A DNA stretch of 64,000 nucleotides from Amarolinea sp964580725 (GTDB lineage Bacteria; Chloroflexota; Anaerolineae; SSC4; Amarolineaceae), in assembly GCA_964580725.1 (NCBI GenBank), contig CAZOLV010000007.1:29381-93380 (forward strand), given 5' to 3'. Shown here piece after piece: positions 34,365-43,861 of this stretch; the stretch's first letter is position 1; every line of letters begins with the position of its first letter. A program made the translations under genes and the position numbers. The notes below the pieces were generated by a model. The model was not told the origin of the DNA, ran no database searches, and worked only from the letters and a program-made list of their open reading frames with translations.

Positions 34365-36053
34365 ATGCGAAAGTTAGCGATGCGACGCGGGTGGGCGCTG
34401 TGCCTGCTGCTTATCCTGGCGGCGGCCGGCCTGCCGGCGCAGGCCGCGCCGGGCGATAAGACCGATGCGGCGCTGCGCGCCCATCTGGCCACCAACGGCC
34501 AGGCGCCGGTTTTGGTTTTCCTGCAGGAACAGGCAGATTTGAGTCAGGCGGCTGCCCTGGTCAGAAAAGAGGCGAAGGGCGCTTACGTCTTCGAGCAGCT
34601 CAAGGCGGCGGCTGACCGCAGTCAGGCAGGCCTGCGCGCCGAACTGGCGCAGCGGGGCGTTGCCTATCAGGCTTACTTCAGCGTCAACATGATTTATCTT
34701 CCCGTCGCCGATACGGCGCTGGTCGCCGAGTTGGCGTTGCGCGGTGATGTGCGCAAACTGGCGCTCGACGCCCCCTTCGGCGTTGACCGGCAAGAGCAGA
34801 ATGCACAGCCCGACGCACAACCCGACGTCATCTCCACCGGCGTCATCTACATCCGTGCGCCGCAGGTTTGGGCGCTTGGCATTGACGGGACCGGTATCGT
34901 CGTGGCCGGCGCCGACACGGGCGTGCGCTGGACGCACGAGGCGCTCAAGCCGCAGTACCGCGGCTGGAACGGGGTCGCCGCCGATCACACCTACAGTTGG
35001 CACGACGCCATTCACGACGGCGGCGCCAACAGTTGCGGCTTCGATGTCACGGCGCCGTGCGACGATCACTTCCACGGCTCGCACACCATCGGCAGCGTGG
35101 CCGGTGACGATCACAGCGTCAATCCGGCCACGCGCGACCAGATCGGCGTGGCGCCGGGCGCCAAATGGATCGCCTGCCGCAACATGAATGCGGGCATCGG
35201 CACCATCAGCCGCTATGTCGAATGCAACGATTTCTTCCTGGCGCCGGGCGGCAATCCGGCCATGCAGCCAGATGTCGTCAACAACTCGTGGGGATGTCCG
35301 CTCAGCGAAGGCTGCGACAACACCACCTGGGCCGACATTCAACCTTCGATCCAGGCGCTCAACGCCGCGGGCGTGATGTTCGTCGCCTCGGCAGGCAATG
35401 ACGGTGGGCAGGGCTGCGGCAGTATCAACGATCCGCCCGCCATCTACCCCGAATCGTTTGCAGTTGGCAACTTCTACGATGTGACCGGCGTCATTTCCGG
35501 CTCCAGCAGCCGCGGTCTGCGTGATCGTACCAACCTCTTCGGGCCAGACGTTTCAGCGCCGGGGACCAGCATCCGGTCAGCCACGAACAGCAGCGACACC
35601 GCCTATGGCAGCGCCTCCGGCACCAGCATGGCCGGCCCACACGTCGTCGGCCTGGTGGCGCTGATGTGGCAGGCAAACCCGGCGTTGCGTGGGCAGATCT
35701 TAGAAACGGCGCAGTACATTCGCGAAACGGCGACGCGTGTGGACAACACCGCGTGCGGCTTCTTGACCCCCTACCCCGATCCGCTGGACAACCGCCCGAC
35801 GCCCAACAATGTCTACGGGTGGGGGCGCATCGATGCGCTGAACGCCGTCGCTGCGGTGCGCTGCCCGGCCGACATTGACTACGACGGCAGCGTAGATGTG
35901 CGCGATATTCAACTGGTGGCCGAACTCTGGGGCACTGGGCCGGAAGACCTGATCTACAACGCCCGGCGCAACCTCGATTTCGCCGATCCAACCATCACGG
36001 TGGCTGATGTCACAGCTGTCGTGACCGCCTGGGGCGCCGCCTGCGCCGCCTGA
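34365..36053 (+). CDS. Secreted S8 subtilisin-like protease with dockerin-like C-terminus
   Basis: A 562-residue exported serine protease. The signal peptide (residues 1-~28) ends at ...PAQA/AP, and an I9-like propeptide follows. The triad is Asp in VVAGADTGVRW, His in DDHFHGSHTIGS and Ser in SGTSMAGPHVVG. The oxyanion Asn is in VNNSWGCP. The last ~65 residues hold two calcium-loop-like repeats, DIDYDGSVDVRDIQLVAELW and FADPTITVADVTAVVTAWG, a dockerin-like pair like that of the M14 peptidase 3 kb upstream. ATG 34365 has GGAGG at 34350-34354. An upstream ATG at 34323 is less likely because it sits before this site. Confidence 0.9.
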   Translation: MRKLAMRRGWALCLLLILAAAGLPAQAAPGDKTDAALRAHLATNGQAPVLVFLQEQADLSQAAALVRKEAKGAYVFEQLKAAADRSQAGLRAELAQRGVAYQAYFSVNMIYLPVADTALVAELALRGDVRKLALDAPFGVDRQEQNAQPDAQPDVISTGVIYIRAPQVWALGIDGTGIVVAGADTGVRWTHEALKPQYRGWNGVAADHTYSWHDAIHDGGANSCGFDVTAPCDDHFHGSHTIGSVAGDDHSVNPATRDQIGVAPGAKWIACRNMNAGIGTISRYVECNDFFLAPGGNPAMQPDVVNNSWGCPLSEGCDNTTWADIQPSIQALNAAGVMFVASAGNDGGQGCGSINDPPAIYPESFAVGNFYDVTGVISGSSSRGLRDRTNLFGPDVSAPGTSIRSATNSSDTAYGSASGTSMAGPHVVGLVALMWQANPALRGQILETAQYIRETATRVDNTACGFLTPYPDPLDNRPTPNNVYGWGRIDALNAVAAVRCPADIDYDGSVDVRDIQLVAELWGTGPEDLIYNARRNLDFADPTITVADVTAVVTAWGAACAA

Positions 36054-36144
36054 CAGATCGTCTGAGCATGACGCGATGAACGAGATCAGCAATCCAACCC
36101 AGTATACGAACGGATATCATCACGATCACGATGGAGGCAGACTC

Positions 36145-36630
36145 ATGATTAGTCCACCGCTCGGCGTGGCTTCGGTCCTGGAACGGGCCATCAGCTTCTT
36201 CGACAGCATCAACTGGCACTACACGCGCAACGAATCGCGCCCAGTACTCTCGATGCGGCACCAGGGCAAGAAAGGCGCCTGGCGCTGTGTGGCGCAGGCA
36301 CGCGATACCGAGACGCAGCGTCAGTTCCTCTTCTACTCCGTACTCGATGGCTTCACGCCGCCGGACAAACGCCAGGCGATGGCCGAATTCCTGACGCGCG
36401 CCAACTACGGGATGGTCATCGGTAACTTCGAGATGGATTTCAACGATGGCGAAGTGCGCTACAAAAGCAGCATAGATGTCACGGAAAACGTCGAACACCT
36501 GACCGAGGCGCAATTCCGCAGTCTGGTCTATACGAACGTGATGATGATGGACAAATACTTCCCCGGCCTGATGAGTATCATGTATCTGGATCGGTCGCCG
36601 GCGGAGTTGATTGCGGAGATCGAGACGTAG
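36145..36630 (+). CDS. YbjN-domain protein
   Basis: A 161-residue protein of the YbjN/DUF1790 group, which has a type III secretion chaperone-like fold. It shows ERAISFFDSINWHY, the central FYSVLDGFTPPDKRQAMAEF and NFEMDFNDGEVRYKSSIDV, then YTNVMMMDKYFPGLM. ATG 36145 follows GGAGG with a 7-base gap; an in-frame ATG at 36076 would add 23 residues. The last 53 bp overlap the 3' end of truB on the other strand. The biochemical role of the family is not settled. Confidence 0.8.
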   Translation: MISPPLGVASVLERAISFFDSINWHYTRNESRPVLSMRHQGKKGAWRCVAQARDTETQRQFLFYSVLDGFTPPDKRQAMAEFLTRANYGMVIGNFEMDFNDGEVRYKSSIDVTENVEHLTEAQFRSLVYTNVMMMDKYFPGLMSIMYLDRSPAELIAEIET

Positions 36631-37510
36631 GAGCGGCCACGAAGACCTTGTTGGGCAGCCAGACCTGCTGCACGGCGTCGTAGGCGACGAGCGCAATCAG
36701 GCGGCCCTCGGCGTCATAGGCGCGGCCATGCCTGCTCCCGGTGGGGGCGCTGCTGGCGTGCACGGGGTGGCCGTGCAGCAGCGCCTGCGCGCCGGCCTCG
36801 TCCATCGGCAGCGGCGTGTGGTCGAGCACTGCCTGGTCTGGCGCCAACAGGTATCGTCGCCAGTCTTCCGCCGCCGCCAGAGTTTCCAACGTCACCGCAT
36901 TTTCCAGCCGGAAACGCCCGCTGGCCTCACGCGTCAGCCCGGCCAGATGCGCCCCGCACCCCAGCGCCTGGCCGATGTCGAACGCCAGCGAGCGGATGTA
37001 GGTACCAGGCGCACACGTCACCCGCACCTCCAGCCGCGGCGAACGCCACTCCAACAGTTCGATGCGTTCGATCTGCACACGACGCGTGGGCAGATCGAAC
37101 GTTTGTCCGCGTCGCGCCCGGCGATAGGCCGCCACGCCGGCCACTTTCAGCGCCGAATAATCGGGAGGACGCTGCTCGATCTCCCCTTCGAAGCGCGCCA
37201 GCGTCTGTGCCAGGTCGCTGACCGCCAGCGCAGGCACAGGGGCGCTCGCCGTCGGCTCTCCCTCGGCGTCGTAGGTGCTGGTCACGACGCCCAAATGGAT
37301 CAGCGCCCGGTAGACTTTGGTTCCCGCCTGTAAGTATTCGATCAGGCGCGTGGCCGGGCCAAGCGCCAACAGCAGCACACCCGCCGCCAGCGGGTCGAGC
37401 GTGCCGGCATGGCCGATCTTCTTCACGCCCGTGATGCGGCTCGCCGCATTGACCACCCAACGCGACGAACGGCCCGCCGGTTTGTTCAGATTGAGCAGTC
37501 CAAAGTCCAT
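36578..37510 (-). CDS. truB: TruB, tRNA pseudouridine-55 synthase
   Basis: Makes pseudouridine-55 in the tRNA T-loop. The 310-residue length is usual. The N-terminus GLLNLNKPAGRSS and the catalytic block KKIGHAGTLDPLAAGVL contain the nucleophilic Asp. YRALIHLGVVTSTYDAEGE and the PUA-like end follow. It is the last gene of the nusA operon, 3 bp after nrnA, and overlaps ybjN tail-to-tail by 53 bp. Confidence 0.95.
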   Translation of the reverse strand: MDFGLLNLNKPAGRSSRWVVNAASRITGVKKIGHAGTLDPLAAGVLLLALGPATRLIEYLQAGTKVYRALIHLGVVTSTYDAEGEPTASAPVPALAVSDLAQTLARFEGEIEQRPPDYSALKVAGVAAYRRARRGQTFDLPTRRVQIERIELLEWRSPRLEVRVTCAPGTYIRSLAFDIGQALGCGAHLAGLTREASGRFRLENAVTLETLAAAEDWRRYLLAPDQAVLDHTPLPMDEAGAQALLHGHPVHASSAPTGSRHGRAYDAEGRLIALVAYDAVQQVWLPNKVFVAAPTSRSPQSTPPATDPDT

Positions 37511-37513
37511 CGC

Positions 37514-38545
37514 TCAGGCCGCGTCAGGATCAGGATCAGAAGAGGCCGCCGTTTGCTGCGCCAGGCTGTTGGTCAACGTCGCCAACACCAGGCGCTTGAT
37601 CTCGTCCAGCGGCCCTGCGAGCGTACAGCCGGCGGCTGGCGGATGCCCGCCGCCGCCCAGCGCCGTCGCCGCCTCCGCCACCGACAGCCCAGGGATGGCG
37701 CGTAGACTGACTTCGATCTTGCCGCCGCGCTCCACGAAAACCGCCGACACGTCGGCCTCCTCGGCGTTGATCAGGAAACTCGACAGGCCCGCATCGGCGT
37801 CATCCTCAACCAGCCCCAGACGCTGGCGGTCTGCGCTGGTCACTTCGCTCCACAGGATGCGCCCGTCAAGTTGTGCGCGTTGCAGGGCCATGCCCCACAG
37901 GTGCACCTGCTTCAACGTGCGCCGTTCGAGCGCCCGATCCATGATTTCGAAGAGTGGGGCGCCGGCGGCCATCAATTGCGAGGCCATTCGCAGCGTGCGC
38001 GGGGTCGTGTTGCTGGTGCGAAAGCCGCGCGTATCGGTCACTACCCCGGCGAGCAGATTGGCGGCCAGCGTGGGGGTCAGCGCAACATGCAGCGCGTCCG
38101 CCAGGATGAAGACCAATTCGGCGGTCGCCGCTGCCGCCGGCTCGACCCAGTTGACATTGGCAAAGCGGGTATTGGTCACATGGTGGTCAATGTTGAGCGT
38201 GCGGGCGGCCAGCGGCGGGCCGGTAAACGATTCACCCAGGCGCCGCGGGTCGCTGGCGTCCAGGCCCACCGCCAGATCGAACCAGCCAGCGGCCTGGCGC
38301 TGGATCGTCTCGATGCCGGGCAGGAAATGCAGGCTGGCGGGCGGCGGGTCGGCGCACACGAGGGTGCATGGTTTTCCCAGACGCTGGACAATCTCGCCAA
38401 ACGCCAGCAGAGAGCCGATGGCGTCGCCGTCCGGGCTGACGTGCGACACGGCCAGGATGGATGTGGCCTGTTGGATGGTCGCAACGGCGGCGGCGAGGGC
38501 GCCAGCCGTTGCTTGCGTCATGTGAGCGTGATCAGTCGCGCGCAT
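37514..38545 (-). CDS. nrnA: DHH-family phosphoesterase, NrnA-like oligoribonuclease/pAp phosphatase
   Basis: A 343-residue DHH/DHHA1 enzyme that degrades nano-RNAs and pAp. Metal ligands are in VSHVSPDGDAIGS and the DHH motif in TLNIDHHVTN, with AGVVTDTRGFR between. The DHHA1 domain ends GGGGHPPAAGC. It is placed between rbfA and truB, the usual NrnA position in Gram-positive-type nusA operons. ATG 38545 is preferred; ATG 38521 is also open. Confidence 0.9.
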   Translation of the reverse strand: MRATDHAHMTQATAGALAAAVATIQQATSILAVSHVSPDGDAIGSLLAFGEIVQRLGKPCTLVCADPPPASLHFLPGIETIQRQAAGWFDLAVGLDASDPRRLGESFTGPPLAARTLNIDHHVTNTRFANVNWVEPAAAATAELVFILADALHVALTPTLAANLLAGVVTDTRGFRTSNTTPRTLRMASQLMAAGAPLFEIMDRALERRTLKQVHLWGMALQRAQLDGRILWSEVTSADRQRLGLVEDDADAGLSSFLINAEEADVSAVFVERGGKIEVSLRAIPGLSVAEAATALGGGGHPPAAGCTLAGPLDEIKRLVLATLTNSLAQQTAASSDPDPDAA

Positions 38546-38554
38546 AAATTTCAG

Positions 38555-38941
38555 CTAGAGGCTTTCTGTCGTTGGCGGCGGTGCGGGCGCTTGTTCCTGG
38601 CTGCCGATTGCGGCCAACAGGCGCTCGACGCGTTCGGCGCGATTGATCGTGCGGTCGAGCTTGAAGCTCAGTTCGGGGGTAAAGCGCAGGTTGACATGTT
38701 CGGCCAGCCGGCGGCGCAAATAGGCGCTGGCGTGCTCCAGCCCGCGCAGCGCCTCGCGCTCGGCTTGCGGGTTGTCATCCAACACCGAGATGAAGATGCG
38801 CAGGTGACGGTAATCGGCCGAGATTTCGACATCGGTCACCGTCACGGCGGCCAGGCGCGGATCGTCCAGATCGCCGCTCAGGATGAGCGTCAGTTCTTCA
38901 CGCAGCAGCCCATTCAGGCGAGCCTGACGATAATTGGTCAT
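38555..38941 (-). CDS. rbfA: RbfA, 30S ribosome-binding factor
   Basis: A KH-fold protein that matures the 16S rRNA 5' end in the 30S subunit. The 128 residues show the family pattern: RLNGLLREELTLILS, DPRLAAVTVTDVEISADYRH and a central LRRRLAEHVNLRFTPELSFK. An Ala/Pro tail follows. The start overlaps the infB stop by ATGA. Confidence 0.92.
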   Translation of the reverse strand: MTNYRQARLNGLLREELTLILSGDLDDPRLAAVTVTDVEISADYRHLRIFISVLDDNPQAEREALRGLEHASAYLRRRLAEHVNLRFTPELSFKLDRTINRAERVERLLAAIGSQEQAPAPPPTTESL

Positions 38942-41382
38942 CGCACCCGTTCCATCTTGTACGCTTCGAGCATGTCACCCGCCTCGTAGCCGTCGAACTT
39001 TTCGAGAACGACGCCGCACTCGAAGCCAGCCTTGACCTCGCCCACATCTTCCTGGAAGCGTTTGAGCGACTGCATACGTGTGGTGGCCACGACCTGATCG
39101 CCGCGCTTGACGCGAATCAACGAGCCGCGCGTCACGAAGCCGCTGCGCACGATGCAGCCGGCCACGGTGCCCTTCTTGCTCAGATGGAACACTTGCCGCA
39201 CTTCGATCTCGCCCTGGGGCGTCTCCTTGTACACCGGCGAGAGCATACCCTTCAGCGCCAGTTCCACCGACTCGATCAGGTTGTAGATCACGTCGTAGGT
39301 GCGCACATCCACGCCCTGCGCTTCGGCAACGTTTTGCGCCGCCCCGTCGAGCGAGGTGTTGAAGCCAATCACGATTGCATCGGAAGCCGCCGCCAGGTTG
39401 ATGTCCGACTCGGTGATTTTGCCCAAACCCTGGTGCAAAATCTTGATCTTGACTTCGTCGTTGCTCAGGCGGTTGAGCGAATTGACGATCGGCTCCAAAG
39501 AACCCTGGAAGTCGGCCTTGAGAATCAGGTTGAGTTCCTTGACCTGCCCCGCCTGCATCTTTTGGAAGACATCCTCCAGGCTGACCAGCTTGACGGGCGC
39601 TGCCGCCGCCGTCTGGTGTGCAGCCTGCCAGGCGTCAGCTTCGGCGCGCACCGCGTTGTAATCGCTCATCACCTTGAAGGTGTTGCCTGCGGTCGGCACT
39701 GTGCTGAACCCCATCACGCGTACCGGCATACTGGGCGGCGCCGCTTCGATGGCCTGGCCGCGATCATCGAACATGGCGCGCACGCGTCCCGCCACGCCTC
39801 CTGCCACCATCGCATCGCCCACGCGCAGCGTCCCCGTCTGCACGAGCAACGTGGCAATGGGGCCGCGGCGCGGGTCGTTCTCGCTTTCGATCACGGTGCC
39901 AATGGCAAACCCGGCGGGATGCGCCAGCGGCGGGTTGATATCGGCCACCAGCAGAAGATTTTCTAGCAGGTCGCCGATGCCACGCTTCATCTTGGCCGAA
40001 ACCGGCACGCAGATCACATCGCCGCCCCATTCTTCGATCAGCAAGCCCGCATCGGACAGTTCCTGTTTGACACGATCAGGGTTGGCGTTCGATTTGTCAA
40101 CCTTGTTCATCGCCACCACAATCGGCACGTTGGCCGCCTTGGCGTGACTGATCGCCTCCCTCGTCTGCGGCATCACGCCATCGTCCGCCGCCACCACAAG
40201 CACCACGATGTCGGTCACCTGGGCGCCGCGGGCGCGCATCGCCGTGAAGGCCTCGTGACCGGGCGTGTCCAGGAAAGTGATCTTGCGGTCTTTCAGCTCG
40301 ATCTGGTAAGCGCCGATGCGCTGCGTGATGCCGCCGGCCTCGCCCTCCACCACGTTCGTCTTACGAATCGCATCGAGCAGGGTCGTCTTGCCATGATCCA
40401 CGTGCCCCAGGACAGCAACCACCGGCGGGCGTTCCACCAGCTTCTCCTCGGCGTGTGTTTCCAGGATACGCTGGCGCAGCGTCTTCGGCTCAGCAGCGGC
40501 CTGTTGATCCGCCGCCGGCTCTGCGGGCGCCGCCGTCGGGATGGGCCTGACTTCGACGCCAAATTCGGAGCCGATGATCGAAGCGGTGTCGAAATCAATC
40601 GTCTGGGTGATCGGCGCCATGATGCCGTAGGTCATCAGCACCTTGATCAGGTCAATCGGGCTTTCCTGAATCAACTGCGCCAGATCGCGCACGGTGATCG
40701 CCGGCGCAATCTCGATGAATTCCGGCTTGGCCGGCTTGACGGGTGCGGCGGCCGGCGCAGGCGCCGGGCCGCTGGCTGCGCCGGGACGGCCAGAGCCTTT
40801 GCCCCCGCCAGACTGGCCGCGGGATTGTCCGGGGCGTCCATGTTGGCCGCCGCCAGACGCGTGCGGGCGCGACGGCGCGCCGCCGCCCCGTCCGCCAGAA
40901 GGCTGGTTGCGGCCCGCTCCCGGACGATTCGGCTGGGCCGGCGCGCCAGGGCGTGCAGGTTGGTTGCTGCCCGCCGGGCGGTTGGGCTGCGCTCCGCTTC
41001 CGCCTGGGCGCGAACTGCCTGAACCTGCCACAGGTGCGCCTGGCGCGCCTGGGCGGGCCGGCTGCCGGTTATTATTGGCGTTGGTGTTGACGCTGGCGTT
41101 TGTGTTAGTCGCCGGGCGGGCCGCGGCGCCCTGCCCCACATTGGCGGCGGGGCGCGCCCCGCCGCCCTGTGCGGCTGGTGGGCGCGAGGCAACGCCAGCG
41201 GCCGGCGCCGGGCGCGCTGACGAGGCAGGACTGGCGTTTCGGTTCGTTCCGTTGGAGTTGGTCGCCGGCGGCGCAGGGCGGCGCAGGGCGTCCGCTGATC
41301 GCTCTTGACCGTTGTGGTTGGTTTTTTCTTGCGGTGCGCGGGGTGGGGCCGGTGCAATTGTTGGTGTTTTTACGTTCGACAT
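38938..41382 (-). CDS. infB: Translation initiation factor IF-2
   Basis: An 814-residue GTPase that places initiator tRNA on the 30S subunit. The first ~220 residues are low-complexity, rich in Pro, Gly, Arg, Asn and Ala. The IF2_N domain comes next (VRDLAQLIQESPIDLIKVLM). The G domain has GHVDHGKTTLLD, the switch II DTPGHEAFTAMRARG, NKVDK and the SAK motif VSAKMKRGIGDL. Domains II-IV follow. ATG 41382 (MSNVKTP) has GGGAGGCGAG upstream and is preferred over 41403. The low-complexity arm is longer than in many phyla. Confidence 0.96.
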   Translation of the reverse strand: MSNVKTPTIAPAPPRAPQEKTNHNGQERSADALRRPAPPATNSNGTNRNASPASSARPAPAAGVASRPPAAQGGGARPAANVGQGAAARPATNTNASVNTNANNNRQPARPGAPGAPVAGSGSSRPGGSGAQPNRPAGSNQPARPGAPAQPNRPGAGRNQPSGGRGGGAPSRPHASGGGQHGRPGQSRGQSGGGKGSGRPGAASGPAPAPAAAPVKPAKPEFIEIAPAITVRDLAQLIQESPIDLIKVLMTYGIMAPITQTIDFDTASIIGSEFGVEVRPIPTAAPAEPAADQQAAAEPKTLRQRILETHAEEKLVERPPVVAVLGHVDHGKTTLLDAIRKTNVVEGEAGGITQRIGAYQIELKDRKITFLDTPGHEAFTAMRARGAQVTDIVVLVVAADDGVMPQTREAISHAKAANVPIVVAMNKVDKSNANPDRVKQELSDAGLLIEEWGGDVICVPVSAKMKRGIGDLLENLLLVADINPPLAHPAGFAIGTVIESENDPRRGPIATLLVQTGTLRVGDAMVAGGVAGRVRAMFDDRGQAIEAAPPSMPVRVMGFSTVPTAGNTFKVMSDYNAVRAEADAWQAAHQTAAAAPVKLVSLEDVFQKMQAGQVKELNLILKADFQGSLEPIVNSLNRLSNDEVKIKILHQGLGKITESDINLAAASDAIVIGFNTSLDGAAQNVAEAQGVDVRTYDVIYNLIESVELALKGMLSPVYKETPQGEIEVRQVFHLSKKGTVAGCIVRSGFVTRGSLIRVKRGDQVVATTRMQSLKRFQEDVGEVKAGFECGVVLEKFDGYEAGDMLEAYKMERVR

Positions 41383-41766
41383 GATTCTATCTCGCCTCCC
41401 CAATCATCCCGAACGATGCACCGGTTGCTGGCGCTGGCGGTCAGGTGCGGCCGCAAAAAGCGCCGACCAGCCGTCTGGCAAGCGCCCAGATGCACGCTGC
41501 TCAGGATGACCTCATGATCTTGAATGATCGGCCTTACGAGAGTTTCTCGTTGGCCTGTTCGTTTCCCAAGTCAGTTCGAGAGAAGGGTCAGCGAGATGAT
41601 TCTGGTTACATACGCTGGCGCCCCCGTGCTCTCCGGCGCGCATGGTGCCGGCTCAGCCCGTCTCTCGTTCTCGACTGAAATTGCTGCTGCTGACTCATAT
41701 CCTTTGGCATATCTGGCGCCGTCTCACAACGACGTCTATCGCTTGGCCTGTCACGCATCGCTGACG
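41383..41766. other. Gap between ylxR and infB without a supported gene
   Basis: About 380 bp without convincing coding potential on the operon strand. Gram-positive operons often have ylxQ here; no L7Ae-like frame is visible. I see no strong terminator. Confidence 0.5.
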
Positions 41767-42078
41767 TCACATCTGTTTGGACTGGGGGGACTCGGCAAAG
41801 GACACTTGTGCGGCGACCAGGCGCAGCGCCGCAATCTCGGCCTCGGTCAGCGTCGTATGCAGGGCACGCGCCAGGACTTGGCTGCTCAAGGCGCGTTCCC
41901 AACAGGCGGCCCGATGGCACAAATAAGCGCCGCGCCCGGCGCGCTTGCCGGTCGAGTCAACCTGGACGCCGGCGTCCGGCGTGCGCACGATGCGCACCAG
42001 ACCCCGCTTACCCTGCACTTCTCTACAAACCACACACATGCGCTGCGGGACATGGCGCGGCTGCGGCTGGGCCTTCAC
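41767..42078 (-). CDS. YlxR/RnpM family RNA-binding protein
   Basis: A 103-residue YlxR (DUF448) protein; the family binds RNA, and RnpM modulates RNase P. The signature is RHVPQRMCVVCREVQGKRGL, then RIVRTPD, GKRAGRGAYLCHRAACWERA. The two cysteine pairs are as in the family. It lies 4 bp after nusA, so the two are translationally close. Confidence 0.9.
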   Translation of the reverse strand: MKAQPQPRHVPQRMCVVCREVQGKRGLVRIVRTPDAGVQVDSTGKRAGRGAYLCHRAACWERALSSQVLARALHTTLTEAEIAALRLVAAQVSFAESPQSKQM

Positions 42079-42082
42079 CGCC

Positions 42083-43711
42083 TTATTCCTCGTCTTCCAG
42101 GGCCCAATCGGCGCGACCGCGCTTGTGGCGACGCACCGACATCACTTCGCCGCGTCGCTCATCGAAGACCAGCACCTTCTTCTTGTCGCGCTTGCGCTTG
42201 CGCTCGCGCTCGGCCTCGATGTCCTCGACCGATTCGGTCCCCTCAAGCTCGTTTTCGAGATAATCGGCGGGAATCTCGATCTCCGGCTGAACAGCGGCCT
42301 CTTCCTCGACAGCCGCCGGCGCCGCGGCCGCAGTGGGCGCTGTCGTCGCCGGCTCTGGCGCAACGGCTGCTGTGTCCAACACGGCCGCTGCCGGTTCTGG
42401 TGCGGCTGCGGCCGGCGTTTCGACAACCGGCGGCTCGACCGGCGCTGGTTCGACCGGGATCGGCGCTGCCGGCGCGACGGCCGGTCTGGAAACCTGCGTC
42501 GCCGGCGGTTCAGGATCGAACGTGCGCCGTTCGACGGCGAGAGTATCGAACGTTCCGGTCGTGCCCTGGCGCAGGAACTGCTCGGCGCGCTTGATGAAGT
42601 CAAGTTCTGAGGGCGTCGCCTGCTGGTGCGCTTTCATGACCAGTTGCTGCGACAAATTGTCCCTGGCTGCTTCCGTTTCGCTCTTGATATCAATGCGCCA
42701 GCCGGTGAGCTTGGCCGCCAGGCGGGCGTTCTGGCCTTCCTTGCCAATTGCCAGCGACTGCTGCTTGTCGGGCACCACGACGATGGCCGTCTTGTTGTCG
42801 CCGCCGCGGTCATCCAGATAGACCTCGTTGACTTTGGCTGGGCTGAGGGCGTTGATGATGAACGTGCGGGGGTCGGCGCTCCACTCCACCACGTCAATCT
42901 TTTCGCCGTTCAACTCCGTCACGATGTTCTGAATACGCACGCCGCGCATCCCAACACAAGAACCAACCGGGTCTACGCCAAATTGCACGGCCGCCACAGC
43001 CACTTTGGAACGCTGGCCCGGTTCACGTGCAATGCTCTTGATTTCCACCAGGCCGTTAGCGATTTCCGGCACTTCCAGTTCGAGCAAGCGACGCAGCATG
43101 TTGCGGTGCGTGCGCGACAGTTTGAGCACCGGGCCGCGCGGGTTTTTCTGCACTTCCACCAGGTAAGCGCGCACGCGTGCATTGGGGCGATAACGTTCGC
43201 CAGAAATCTGTTCCAGCTTGGGCAGAACCGCCTCGCCCCGGTCGAGCATCACAGTGACATCGCCAGTGCTGTGCTCGATGCGTTGGATGACGCCGCTGAC
43301 GATCTCGTTCTCGCGATCGGCAAACGCCTTGAATGTTGCGTTACGCTCGGCCTCGCGGATGCTTTGCACGATCGCCTGCCTTGCTGTTTGCGCCGCGATG
43401 CGCCCAAAGTTGTTTGGGGTCGTTTCGATGTAGACGACGCCCCCCAATTCGGCACGTGGGTCGATCGCCTTCGCTTGAGGTAACAGAATCTCGTTCTTGC
43501 TGTCGCTGATCTTCTCGACCACAGTGCGCGTCGAAAAGACACGGATCTGGCCCGTGTCCTGATCGAGCTTCACTGTAATGCTGCCCGTCGCGTTGAAGTT
43601 ACCCTTGTACGCTTTTACCAGAGCGGATTCGATGGCCTCGATCACCACATCGCGCTGTAACGACTTCTCTGAGCAAATCTGATTGATTGCAACAATCAAT
43701 TCACTGCGCAT
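42083..43711 (-). CDS. nusA: Transcription elongation/termination factor NusA with extended C-terminus
   Basis: A 542-residue RNA-polymerase-binding factor. The order is N-terminal domain (MRSELIVAINQICSEKSLQ), S1 domain (~135-200, GVIQRIEHSTGDVTVMLDRG) and two KH domains. The KH region holds DPVGSCVGMRGVRIQNIV and the second GKEGQNARLAAKLTGWRIDI. After residue ~400 there is a Pro/Ala/Val/Glu-rich linker, then a very charged end (AERERKRKRDKKKVLVFDE and a basic RRHKRGR). ATG 43711 aligns with known starts; a longer start at 43792 would lie before the domain and is rejected. Confidence 0.95.
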   Translation of the reverse strand: MRSELIVAINQICSEKSLQRDVVIEAIESALVKAYKGNFNATGSITVKLDQDTGQIRVFSTRTVVEKISDSKNEILLPQAKAIDPRAELGGVVYIETTPNNFGRIAAQTARQAIVQSIREAERNATFKAFADRENEIVSGVIQRIEHSTGDVTVMLDRGEAVLPKLEQISGERYRPNARVRAYLVEVQKNPRGPVLKLSRTHRNMLRRLLELEVPEIANGLVEIKSIAREPGQRSKVAVAAVQFGVDPVGSCVGMRGVRIQNIVTELNGEKIDVVEWSADPRTFIINALSPAKVNEVYLDDRGGDNKTAIVVVPDKQQSLAIGKEGQNARLAAKLTGWRIDIKSETEAARDNLSQQLVMKAHQQATPSELDFIKRAEQFLRQGTTGTFDTLAVERRTFDPEPPATQVSRPAVAPAAPIPVEPAPVEPPVVETPAAAAPEPAAAVLDTAAVAPEPATTAPTAAAAPAAVEEEAAVQPEIEIPADYLENELEGTESVEDIEAERERKRKRDKKKVLVFDERRGEVMSVRRHKRGRADWALEDEE

Positions 43712-43819
43712 GTCGTCTGCAATCTCCTCTACCGGTCGTTTCCAACTGACTCGCTGCCAAAAAGAAAAGTGGGACTGGCCCACTTTCCACAATGACGATC
43801 CTCTGACGAGTACGCTTTC

Positions 43820-43848
43820 ATTTTAGCATACGCCGTGAGAACTTGCAA
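43820..43848 (-). promoter_or_regulatory. Promoter of the nusA operon
   Basis: On the minus strand TTGCAA (43843-43848) and TAAAAT (43820-43825) are 17 bp apart, about 110 bp before the nusA start. This supports nusA as the first gene of the operon, with no rimP ahead. Confidence 0.5.
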
Positions 43849-43861
43849 ACTTTTGGAATGA

